A stretch of DNA of 64,000 bases. It comes from Diphasiastrum complanatum (taxonomy: Eukaryota; Streptophyta; Lycopodiopsida; Lycopodiales; Lycopodiaceae). The translations under genes were made by a program, and so were the position numbers. Shown in pieces: positions 13,301 through 25,300 of this stretch. How positions within the stretch are numbered: the first letter of the stretch is position 1; each line of letters starts with the position of its first letter. The stretch covers positions 16,487,309-16,551,308 of the forward strand of contig CM055107.1 of assembly GCA_029204225.1 (NCBI GenBank), in the 5' to 3' direction. Below the pieces are notes generated by a model. The model worked only from the letters and a program-made list of their open reading frames with translations. It was not told where the DNA came from and searched no databases.

Positions 13301-16300
13301 AACAAGTTCCCGTCAGAGGAACCAGAATAGGTGGCAAGCTGTACCCGATCACGAAAATCTCGAGCAAAATGTGGCTCAGGAGCTAGATGTCGTGGAAAAT
13401 GTGACTCAGGAGCTGTAGGACGTGGAAAACCGGGTGGTGGGTTAGGTGGAAAATGAGGCCCACCGCCAAAGGAAGTAGACGAGGATGGAAGTCCAAATGG
13501 AGACCCAAATGATGAATGAACAGGGGCTTTGCTAGGTCCATGTGGCTGTAAGGAATCAATCTGTGACTGCATAGTGGCAAAGCCGGTCTGTAGAGTGGTA
13601 AAACCGGTCATCATTTGGTCGAAACGACTACTGAGGAGAGTAAGAGAGTCACGCATATCAGCAAACTGTTCATCTAAAGGTCCGGAATGACTCGCAGGTG
13701 TAGTGGGTGAGCTAGCCATGAGGAAGAAAAAGTAAGGGAGAAAAGAAATGTGCTAAACAATTGGACGAACTGAAGGAGAGGACATAAGTCGTCACAATAG
13801 GCACGCCAATGAAAAGACACAATAGAACTCGCGATGTAAGATGAACGGAAAGGACAACTAAGTAAGAAATACCTCGTAACCGCAACCGGAAGTGAGCTGA
13901 AAAATAGCGGCGATATGTCGAGGTACCGGGCAGCCTCCAAAAAAGATGCTAAGGGCCCGACAACGTGGAATAAACGGTGGGTAAAAGTATGGGAAACAAT
14001 AATGGACTATGGGGCTGGAAAGGGAGCAGCCAAGGAAAGGAAGTGATAACAAAAAGGAGGTATGGGCAGCGAGGAAACAAGGCTGAAAAATCAGAGATCG
14101 CCCCTCAAGGGTAAAAAAAAAGTTTGCGATAAAGATGGGGAGCAATCCCGATGCGCGATGAAGTTGGGTGGGAGTGGCTTTCTAAGCATCTAGGCGTGCT
14201 TGTATTGTCCGAGGTAGGGTTGTGTGCTTGTATTGTCCGAGTTAGGGCTGCGAACACAGACAGCAGTGTAGGAGGGTGAGCTGAAATTGAGGCGGATGTA
14301 GGGCGCCAGCTATGGTGGAGTGTGGGCGTCCAAGAGAGGTAGTAAACGGCAAAAAAAAATTGGATCAAAAAGATGGGTTGGTAGGGCGCTAGGAGTGGCT
14401 GATGGAAGGTGGCGAATAGGGGCAGCAAAAAGCGGAATTTTCAGCAAAGGAAGGAGCAGTAGGGCGCTGGTCAGCAAGCATGAGGGCGCCCAATAGGGCA
14501 GCAAATAGGAGGCAGTAGGGCGCCCAAAATAGGGGAGGAAAAAGGCTGAAAATGCAGCAGTAGGCAGCCAGCAAGAGGGCGCTAGAAATGGGCAGCAAGT
14601 GGGCGCCTGTCCTCCTCCGATCCGTCGTGAAAATCTGCAAGACAAGTGTGGAGAAATGCTGAAGATCCGGCTGAAAAATGGTGAAGATCCAAGCTGAAGA
14701 TGGGCGCCCTCCTGTGAGAGAAAAATCTGCTCAATGGAGATGCTCATGAAAGGGCTCTGATACCAAGTTATGAACGTAGCCACGGCTGATCTAGATTTAG
14801 TCTATGAAAGCATCACATAAGCAAGACTTAACCCTAGAAAGCAGGAGAGAGAAAGCTTAAAGAGACTAAAGAAGGAGATCATATCATAAGCCCAGTAACA
14901 AATGACACAGAATCCCTACTTATAGCCAAGAGGAAGCCCTAAAAGGAAGCTTCCAGTGGCTAGGGCCAAACTGAGAGGGAAAATAGTGCGCCCTCCAAGA
15001 AGGCCCCCACTCTCAGTAATTTGACCAAATAACCAATATAGTGAATCATAGGGCCCAAGGCCAATAATATGGTCTAAATGTCAATAATAGGGCCCAAGGC
15101 CAACCATATAGTCTAAATGTCAAATAATGAATAAAAAAGGGCCCAAAGCCTGCCTATGCATAAAGTAAAGTGAATGTAAATGGACATGGCGAATGTAATG
15201 AGCCGAGTCCATAACTGTAACATACTTCCTCAAACATTTATGCTCTTTGTATTAAAAGTATGTGTCACCACTATTAAGAAAGATGTACCTAGATATGGAA
15301 AGTAGATCACCATCACCAGTGTTGAGGGAGATATCACCATCACCACCATAGTTTTGACTAGACTTGATTGTGTCTTTGAATTTTCTCTTTTGGGTAGAAG
15401 ATGTATTATATATGGATAAATTTGCTGTCTAAAATTAACATGCTGATTTATCACGTTTGTCTAATGATATGCCTCTTAACGATCTGTTGGTTGAGGATTC
15501 ACCAAAGGGTAGGGCGAACACAGACAGCAGTGTAGGAGGGTGAGCTGAAATTGAGGCGGATGTAGGGCGCCAGCTATGGTGGAGTGTGGGCGTCCAAGAG
15601 AGGTAGTAAACGGCAAAAAAAAATTGGATAAAAAAGATGGGTTGGTAGGGCGCTAGGAGTGGCTGATGGAAGGTGGCGAATAGGGGCAGCAAAAAGCGGA
15701 AATTTTCAGCAAAGGAAGGAGCAGTAGGGCGCTGGTCAGCAAGCATGAGGGCGCCCAATAGGGCAGCAAATAGGAGGCAGTAGGGCGCCCAAAATAGGGG
15801 AGGAAAAAGGCTGAAAATGCAGCAGTAGGCAGCCAGCAAGAGGGCGCTAGAAATGGGCAGCAAGTGGGCGCCTGTCCTCCTCCGATCCGTCGTGAAAATC
15901 TGCAAGACAAGTGTGGAGAAATGCTGAAGATCCGGCTGAAAAATGGTGAAGATCCAAGCTGAAGATGGGCGCCCTCCTGTGAGAGAAAAATCTGCTCAAT
16001 GGAGATGCTCATGAAAGGGCTCTGATACCAAGTTATGAACGTAGCCACGGCTGATCTAGATTTAGTCTATGAAAGCATCACATAAGCAAGACTTAACCCT
16101 AGAAAGCAGGAGAGAGAAAGCTTAAAGAGACTAAAGAAGGAGATCATATCATAAGCCCAGTAACAAATTGTAATAGATCCTAACACCACAGTAGGGCAAA
16201 CACTAACTGATCCACCCAACCTTGCCTACTCCCTGATATAGAGTAAGCCCCTCCTAGCCCAGTGTGATGACTGGTAGCATGCTACTGCCAAGTGTCGGCC

Positions 16301-19300
16301 ACGTGGCACTGACGTGGCCGACTGCACGTCGGGACCCAACTGGGGGCCCTATCCTGCTGACAGGGTCCCTAGGCTGTGTTAGGCCCGCCATGGCTATGGA
16401 CCGTGCTGGGGCACACTACTCACACTGTCTTGCCCTGTTGGTCATGTACGCTGGACACGACCCTGACTGTGGTATCTGACCTATCTGTGTTCTCTAGGGT
16501 TCGGCACTGGTTACGAGCTCGTAACACTCCCTCCCCCTTAAGAACCGTCTTGGTCCTCTAAGACAAAGTCTGGAAAAATCTTGCGAAGGACGCTGCCTCT
16601 TTCCCAAGTGGCATTCTCAACAGGCTGATCATTCCACTTAACCAGATATTCTCGGTATAGAGTATGACGAGTCTGCGTCTCTCTACTATCAAGAATTTCC
16701 TCTGGTTCATGTGGAGGTTGTTGAGGATCCAATGGGAGAACTAGAACACTGTCCCCTACCAGATTATCTGATCTGGTTAAGGCTTTTCGTAACTGACTTA
16801 CATGAAAAACTGGAAAAACCTTACTGCTGTGTGGGAGTTCTAGTTCATAGGTGACCTCGCCTAGTCTCCTACTGATGGTAAAGGGACCACAATACCTTGG
16901 AGACAACTTAGCACACACTCCTGATTTGAGGGTTTTAGAGTCAACTGGGACTCTCAAGTAGACTTTCTCACCAGTGGAGAACTGCACATCCCGTCTGTGT
17001 GGATCTGCATAATGCCTGGCTCGATCCTGGGATTGTCTAATGCTACGCTTAGCATGTTCTATCATCTGGTTTAGGTCTTCTAAAAAGTTTCTGGCTGCTT
17101 CAACTTTTTCTTGTTTAAACCCTACAGCTGTGGGTGAGCGTGGCTGAAAACCGTACATCAGCATAAATGGGCTGTATCCCGTAGCTGAATGTTTGGTACT
17201 GTTGTAAGCAAACTCTAATATTGAGAGATACTCCTCCCAATTAGTCTGCCTCTTGCTGACGTATGCACGAAGCATATCCTCCAGCACTTGATTTACCCTT
17301 TCTGTTTGACCGTCCGTCTGTGGATGGTCAGTGGTACTCATATTAAGTTTAGTATGGAGATGATGGAATACTGCCTTCCAAAAATTTCCAGTAAACTTAC
17401 TATCCCGGTCGCTGACTATGCCGGAAGGTAGACCGTACAATTTAAATAGCCCGTCTACAAACAACCTCGCTAACTCTGGAGCTCTAACGGTTGTTTTGGT
17501 CGGAATAAAATGAGCCATTTTGGTCAGACGGTCAACTGTGACCCATATAGCGTCATTACCCTTTTGGGTTTTAGGCAGGCCTACTATAAAATCCATGGAG
17601 ATACTCTCCCATTTACCAGCTGGTATTTCTAAGGGATGCAACAACCCTCCTGCCTTTAAACGCTCTGCTTTATTTACTTGACATTTCTGGCAACTGGTTA
17701 CATACTGGTGGACGTCCTTTTTCATACTGGGCCAGAAAAATTGCCTACGAAGAAGCTCATAGGTCTTCTGTATGCCTGGGTGTCCCGCGCTAGGATTGTC
17801 ATGACATTCATATAGGACCTGCTGCCTATAATCCTCTGAATTGGGGACACATACTCTATCTCTATAGAGCAAGTACTCATCCTGAATGGAATACTGTTTC
17901 CATTTGAATCCTTGAGTCAACTGACCCTCAACCACTGGGGTTTGCTTGGGTAATACAGGCTCAGAATCCTCAACGTCATCTGACGACGTATACTCGGACT
18001 CATCATCATCCTCAACGGAAGCTGCCGTATTCTTGGATGAACTGGCACCAGCCCCGGGAACTGGTTCTGGAGTCTGTAACTGTCTGTTCTGGACTGAGTT
18101 CTAGATAATAGAGAAGAATGCATCATGCTGGCATTTCCCTCTCAAGGACTCGAGTAACTCATTACGAATCTGAGTAAAACTCAGCTCGTTTATCATAGGC
18201 ATTCTGCTAAGGGCATCTGCTACTGTATTGAATTTTCCACGCCTATATCTGATAGACATGTCAAACTCTTGCATCAACTCTGCCCAACGAGCTTTCCGAC
18301 CTCTAAGCTCAGGTTGATTGCAAAGGTATCTGAGACTCTCATGGTCTGTCAGGACCTCAAAGTTGGCACCATACAAATAATGCCTCCAAGTCTTAAGGGC
18401 ATGGACTATAGAAAAGAGTTCCTTTTCATAGGCACTGTATCTAGTCTGAGCTGGCTCGAGTTTTTTACTCTCGAACGCAACTGGTCGTCCACCCTGAGTT
18501 AGCACAGCGCCTACTGCAAAGTCGCTAGCATCTGTTTCGACCACAAATGGCTGATTGGGGTCGACGACTTTTAAGACTGGTGCTGTAGCTAAGGCTGTTT
18601 TGAGAGCATCAAAGCTCTCCTGTTGTGCAGACTCCCAAATGAACTCCTTTCCCTTCCCCTTAAGAAGATTTGTCATAGGGACTGCTATCTGAGCATATTC
18701 CTTGACAAATCGTCTGTAATATCCCGCCAGACCAAGAAAGATTTGAAGTTCCAAAATATTCTGAGGTCTCAGCCAACTGAGTATGGCTTTAACCTTATTT
18801 GGGTCCATCTTAATCCCATCTGAAGAGATAATGTGACCCAAATATGCTACTTCTTCAACGAAGAATTCACACTTGGATTGTTTAGCATAAAGCTTATGCT
18901 TTCTGAGCAGTCGAAACACCTTTCTGAGGTGTTTTAGATGCTCCTTCCTCGTTTTGCTGTAGACGAGGATGTCATCTAAAAATACGACTACAAACTTACC
19001 CAAGTATGGTCTGAGGACACTGTTCATCAAGGTCATAAAGGTAGCTGGAGCATTTGTGAGCCCAAATGGCATCACCTTAAACTCATAATGACCGTGACGA
19101 GTCCTAAAAGCTGTTTTCGAGACATCTTCCGATTTTATACGGACTTGATGATATCCCGATCTAAGGTCTATTTTACTGAAAAACTTAGCCCCGTCGAGTT
19201 GATCAAACAACTCGTCTGCCCGAGGCATAGGGTATTTATTCTTAATTGTGACTTTATTGAGGGCTCTGTAATCTACGCAAAGACGCATAGACCCCTCTTT

Positions 19301-22300
19301 CTTTTTCACCAATAGGACTGGTGAGGCCCATGGTGAACTACTGGTCTGAATTTGGCCTTTCCCAAGATAGTCTGTTAACTGCCTAGTTATTTCTTCATCC
19401 TCTGTTCGGCTGACCCGATACGGAGGTTTAGAAACAGGTGCTGTACCTGGTACTAGGTTTATTACATGATCTACCTCTCTGCTAGGTGGTAAACCATGTG
19501 GCAAATCTTCAGGAAAAACATCTTTAAATTTAGACAATAAAGTTTCTAATTTACTGATTTTCTGCTGAATAGAACTGGAAATAGAAACTTCAGGAATAAA
19601 CTGAAAGTCACATAAGAATACCTGATGGTCTTCGTCTCCGATTAGCTGACAGAGCTCTGAACTGCAGACCATAGGGCTGTTGGGAACATCATGCTCCCCA
19701 TGCAACTGGATCTCTCGGCCTTTATACTGAAAGCTGAGGGTGTTCTCCTGATAGTTTCTGTGGAGGGAAGGTCCTAAACTGTAGAGCCAATCTCTCCCGA
19801 GAACAATGTCTGTTCGATCCAGGTGCATTATCTGAAAGTTTATTTGATCTTGGTACCCCTGAATACCAAGATTTAACTTACTTACCATAGTTTCCCATAT
19901 TTTTTTATCTTCACCCTTAGCTAATGAAACTATGTACCTATGTTGACTAGGTACTTCTGGTAGTTTAAGCTTTTTAACCAGGGTGTGGTTGATGAAATTA
20001 TGGGTTTCCCCATCATCAACCATGACTCTTACTGACTGGTTACCAACTTTCCCATGCATACGTACTAGGTCATGCGGCCCAAAGCTGAAGGGTCTCGCTA
20101 GCATTGCAGAGGTCAGCTGGCAACAATGTTCATGATCTTCATGATACACTTTGATCTCGGAAGCTGCCGAGTCACTGGTGAAACATACAGTCTGAACAAG
20201 ATGAACTTGTTTTTTATCTTTCTTATCTTTTTTAGTGAAAGGCCCCTTGGGACACTGTCTGACTGTGTGTCCCTTGCCCATACACACAAAGCACAAACGT
20301 TCTTGTTTGGCTTTCTCAAAATCATCTGGTTTTAAGGGCTGTATGTGTGAAGGGCGTTTCTGAGGAGCTTCACCTTTAAATTTATCTTCTTTCTTTCTTT
20401 TTAAAAATTTCTTTTTAAATTGAAAGTCTTTCTGAGGAAGCTGCTCAGAAAGTGGTTGCTGTCTCGCTCTCTTCCTACCCACTGAATCATCATAGATTTG
20501 AGCATATCTGAGAGCTTGCTCAAGGGTAGTAGGCGAGTTTCTCTGGACCTCTACTTTATATTCATCTTTGAGGCCACGGACAAATCCCCTGATTTTTTGA
20601 TAGTCATCCATATTTTTAATCTTTAAAATTGCCTCTCGATACTGCGAGATATATTGGATGAGGGACTTGTCCATTACTGTTCTTTCCCAGGCTTCCCAGG
20701 CTCTATCAAGTTCATTCTCTGGTAGAAATTCTCTTAGGAAAGCTTCTTCAAAAGCTTTCCATGACCGGGGAGTTTGCCCAGTCTCCTGGAGATTTAACCA
20801 CCACTTATAGGCCATAGGCCCTAAAGAAAGACTGGCCTCAATTGCTTGCAAATGGTCAGGGGTCTGTTTAAGAGCATGAATGTTCTTCCATTTGCTGAGG
20901 AAGGTTTGTAGAATATCTGCATTTCTATCCTTCTCTTCCCCATTAAAAGTAGGAGGCTTTAAATCTTTAAAAACACTGGGGTGAGACCGTAAAGTCTCAC
21001 CCGAAACTGATGGAAGTGGAGAAGGGGATAACTGAGAAGTGGAGGGAAGGCTTCCTTTCGCGGAGCTCAAAATCAAGTTTTTGAGTTCAGCGAACGAGTC
21101 GTCCACACTGGACTTGAAATTGGCTAATGCCAGCTTCAGTTCATCCACTTCTGTTACCAATTGGAGGAACTGCTCCTTGGTAACCAGTTCGTCGAGTTCT
21201 TCGGCGAACTGTTCCTGTTCTTCTACTTCCATGGGTTCCTTCCCTTTTCTGTAAGCCAAGGCTTCTGTTTCAAGTTCGTCGAAGCCTCTCTCCTGGGGTT
21301 GATCAGGTCCCTGAGGAGTGGTCATCTTCGAAACTGAAAGAGAGCTACCTTAACTTCTGAAGGAAAAAAGTCTAAAAGGCTAATTTACAACTGTACAAGG
21401 GAAAGGAAAGATGACTTAGCTGTTTCTGAGGACTGTACTTCCAAAGAAAGAATCAAGAAAAGCCCTTTCAGCTCTTCCTCCACTGCTTTCAGATCTGCTG
21501 TCCGGAAAAATCAGAGATCAAGGTACCAAGAAAAAGAAACAAACTTCTGTTCGTCTTGGCCCCTTCCCTCGCTGTCTGAGGTGTATACTTTTTGCTCCAA
21601 AATTCCCGTTTTAGGACCCAAAACAGTTGCAAACTTGTGGTTCCTGCCAAAGACCTTCAGCGCTGGACCTGCACCCACGATTCTGTCTCAGATCCGCTCC
21701 AAATTCCAGAAAATTTCACTCCAAATTCGAAGTTTCCACCCAATTTGGCAGCGCTGGACCTGCTCCACGTTTTCTATATAAAATGTGCTCAAAAATCCAC
21801 AACTGATACATAAAAATCAAGGGTAAATCCCTGATTTTTCAGCGCTGAGCTTCTACAAGGGATTGTGCCTCAAACAACTGTAAATTCCCAGCAAATTTCA
21901 AGGATTTGAAAGCTGTTCCTACAACGATTTTCCTCCTCAATTCTTTCCTGAGAATCTGAGAAATCTTTCCTATCTTCTGATAGCTTTCTCTACTGCTGTC
22001 CTGAACTCCCTAGGATGGAGATGGCTCTGATACCAGTGTAATAGATCCTAACACCACAGTAGGGCAAACACTAACTGATCCACCCAACCTTGCCTACTCC
22101 CTGATATAGAGTAAGCCCCTCCTAGCCCAGTGTGATGACTGGTAGCATGCTACTGCCAAGTGTCGGCCACGTGGCACTGACGTGGCCGACTGCACGTCGG
22201 GACCCAACTGGGGGCCCTATCCTGCTGACAGGGTCCCTAGGCTGTGTTAGGCCCGCCATGGCTATGGACCGTGCTGGGGCACACTACTCACACTGTCTTG

Positions 22301-25300
22301 CCCTGTTGGTCATGTACGCTGGACACGACCCTGACTGTGGTATCTGACCTATCTGTGTTCTCTAGGGTTCGGCACTGGTTACGAGCTCGTAACACAAATG
22401 ACACAGAATCCCTACTTATAGCCAAGAGGAAGCCCTAAAAGGAAGCTTCCAGTGGCTAGGGCCAAACTGAGAGGGAAAATAGTGCGCCCTCCAAGAAGGC
22501 CCCCACTCTCAGTAATTTGACCAAATAACCAATATAGTGAATCATAGGGCCCAAGGCCAATAATATGGTCTAAATGTCAATAATAGGGCCCAAGGCCAAC
22601 CATATAGTCTAAATGTCAAATAATGAATAAAAAAGGGCCCAAAGCCTGCCTATGCATAAAGTAAAGTGAATGTAAATGGACATGGCGAATGTAATGAGCC
22701 GAGTCCATAACTGTAACATACTTCCTCAAACATTTATGCTCTTTGTATTAAAAGTATGTGTCACCACTATTAAGAAAGATGTACCTAGATATGGAAAGTA
22801 GATCACCATCACCAGTGTTGAGGGAGATATCACCATCACCACCATAGTTTTGACTAGACTTGATTGTGTCTTTGAATTTTCTCTTTTGGGTAGAAGATGT
22901 ATTATATATGGATAAATTTGCTGTCTAAAATTAACATGCTGATTTATCACGTTTGTCTAATGATATGCCTCTTAACGATCTGTTGGTTGAGGATTCACCA
23001 AAGGGTAGGGCGAACACAGACAGCAGTGTAGGAGGGTGAGCTGAAATTGAGGCGGATGTAGGGCGCCAGCTATGGTGGAGTGTGGGCGTCCAAGAGAGGT
23101 AGTAAACGGCAAAAAAAAATTGGATAAAAAAGATGGGTTGGTAGGGCGCTAGGAGTGGCTGATGGAAGGTGGCGAATAGGGGCAGCAAAAAGCGGAAATT
23201 TTCAGCAAAGGAAGGAGCAGTAGGGCGCTGGTCAGCAAGCATGAGGGCGCCCAATAGGGCAGCAAATAGGAGGCAGTAGGGCGCCCAAAATAGGGGAGGA
23301 AAAAGGCTGAAAATGCAGCAGTAGGCAGCCAGCAAGAGGGCGCTAGAAATGGGCAGCAAGTGGGCGCCTGTCCTCCTCCGATCCGTCGTGAAAATCTGCA
23401 AGACAAGTGTGGAGAAATGCTGAAGATCCGGCTGAAAAATGGTGAAGATCCAAGCTGAAGATGGGCGCCCTCCTGTGAGAGAAAAATCTGCTCAATGGAG
23501 ATGCTCATGAAAGGGCTCTGATACCAAGTTATGAACGTAGCCACGGCTGATCTAGATTTAGTCTATGAAAGCATCACATAAGCAAGACTTAACCCTAGAA
23601 AGCAGGAGAGAGAAAGCTTAAAGAGACTAAAGAAGGAGATCATATCATAAGCCCAGTAACAAATGACACAGAATCCCTACTTATAGCCAAGAGGAAGCCC
23701 TAAAAGGAAGCTTCCAGTGGCTATGGCCAAACTGAGAGGGAAAATAGTGCGCCCTCCAAGAAGGCCCCCACTCTCAGTAATTTGACCAAATAACCAATAT
23801 AGTGAATCATAGGGCCCAAGGCCAATAATATGGTCTAAATGTCAATAATAGGGCCCAAGGCCAACCATATAGTCTAAATGTCAAATAATGAATAAAAAAG
23901 GGCCCAAAGCCTGCCTATGCATAAAGTAAAGTAAATGTAAATGGACATGGCGAATGTAATGAGCCGAGTCCATAACTGTAACATACTTCCTCAAACATTT
24001 ATGCTCTTTGTATTAAAAGTATGTGTCACCACTATTAAGAAAGATGTACCTAGATATGGAAAGTAGATCACCATCACCAGTGTTGAGGGAGATATCACCA
24101 TCACCACCATAGTTTTGACTAGACTTGATTGTGTCTTTGAATTTTCTCTTTTGGGTAGAAGATGTATTATATATGGATAAATTTGCTGTCTAAAATTAAC
24201 ATGCTGATTTATCACGTTTGTCTAATGATATGCCTCTTAACGATCTGTTGGTTGAGGATTCACCAAAGGGTAGGGCTTTCAGGAGGATTAGAGTTTGTTA
24301 CATTAGCTCTTAAGCTCGTCAACACAAAGTAGCTCATGTGTAGTATGATGCTCCTCTCATCCATAGGCTGTTTCTTTATGTTCTCTGCTTGCCTTTCTTG
24401 TCATAGTTCACACAGTTTGTCAGCGATTGGCCAGACCACTAACCTGTACTCCATGACTCAACCTGACCCATCCCGACAAATTACAATCAGGCATGTCTGG
24501 GGTTATGTTTTCCATTACAGAGCCCAAACATTCCCTCCCCCTTGAGGAATGTCATTGCTTCTCCATGACAAAAACTTGATACATGATCTCTAAGCTTTGT
24601 TGACTCTTCCTCACGTTCGATGGCATAGGCAATCCTATATGGGTGTAAGGTATCTTTGAAACATGCGATTTGTGGATCACTTATCTCCTATTTGATTTCC
24701 AAGATTATCAGATTCTCATTGGAGAACAAGATTTCTAATCACCAAAACATATCTTCTAAAAACGACGAACCATTTCATTTTGCCCATCTTTCCATGGATG
24801 CTTCCCACTACAAATTCACGATTGTTTTCCCAATTGGCAAACATTTATATGCGCAATTCCACTTGTGGATCTACACTTGAGATTATGGGCTTCAAGAGTC
24901 CATATTAGTATGAAATATATGTATCTTCATGTTGGGCCTGTCATGGGGCCTCATTTTCAATAAAGTGGACTATAGTAGGTTGCTTGAGCCTCTTGGGACT
25001 TTTGCCATGCTGATATATGCCTACTAACCTTATTTGGCATAGTATAATGGTAAACTTGCTTTAATTCCATAGCTGATTGTTTGGAGTTTTTTGAGGTCTT
25101 CATTCGAGATTCATATTTGTGGCTCCTCTGGAGGAAAATCTGCAGTATCTTGATGTTTATACAATGATCTTAGTTGGAGATTGGCATGTGATCTTCAATT
25201 TGCTGTCTATTTTGTTATGAGATGCTTTATGTGACATATATTTGTAACTTATAGCAATAGAATGCATGTGATTACTTTTCACATGAAATACTCACCATCA

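Larger units (their letters stand above)
8503..15216 (-). mobile_element. Gypsy-1: complete Ty3/gypsy chromovirus with intact ORF
   Basis: Minus-strand element in MMS21 intron 1, antisense to the gene. The 3' LTR is 8503-8965 and the 5' LTR 14766-15216. On the minus strand the LTRs run AGTTATG..CATAACT. The primer-binding site TGGTATCAGAGCC (14753-14765) matches initiator-Met tRNA. A purine tract lies beside the 3' LTR near 8966-8975. The LTRs differ by about eight substitutions plus a 12-bp indel, suggesting a moderately recent insertion. A clean 5-bp target duplication is not visible (gtacat on the left, gtaac on the right), perhaps because the right side was later rearranged. Confidence 0.92.
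16169..22394 (-). mobile_element. Gypsy-2: very young chromovirus nested in an LTR
   Basis: Complete 6226-bp minus-strand element inserted into array copy B with the 5-bp duplication caaat (16164-16168 and 22395-22399). The 358-bp LTRs (16169-16526 and 22037-22394) start TG and end CA and look identical base for base, pointing to a very recent insertion. The primer-binding site TGGTATCAGAGCC (22023-22035) lies one base from the 5' LTR. The purine tract AAGGGGGAGGGAG (16527-16539) abuts the 3' LTR. Confidence 0.96.
16031..22712 (-). repeat. Array copy B of the gypsy-1 LTR, split by gypsy-2
   Basis: The LTR halves 16031-16168 and 22395-22712 rejoin to a complete 451-bp copy when gypsy-2 and one caaat duplication are removed. 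Confidence 0.93.
14766..24276 (-). repeat. Tandem triplication of LTR + flank + leader (1265-bp unit)
   Basis: The gypsy-1 5' LTR is followed by two further LTRs in the same orientation, starting at 16031 and 23527. The unit is LTR (451 bp), a 299-bp non-LTR segment (15217-15515, 22713-23011, 23978-24276) and 515 bp of gypsy-1 leader (15516-16030, 23012-23526). The start-to-start distance is 1265 bp in the first unit. In the second it is also exactly 1265 bp once the 6226-bp gypsy-2 insertion and its 5-bp duplication are subtracted. The last copy ends after the 299-bp segment and continues into unique sequence. All copies share the same junction (agggc joined to gaacacag), so they arose by tandem duplication, not separate insertions. 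Confidence 0.92.

Noticed and set aside
16264-22438. Short plus-strand frames repeated in both gypsy-2 LTRs
   Set aside because: Identical because the LTRs are identical; too short and on the strand opposite to the element.
14310-23544. A 131-157 residue frame ([10 protein letters not shown]..) that occurs three times, and a 74-residue frame (MINQHVN..) also three times
   Set aside because: They recur only because the 1265-bp unit is triplicated. They lie in the untranslated leader and flank, are low-complexity, and show no domain.
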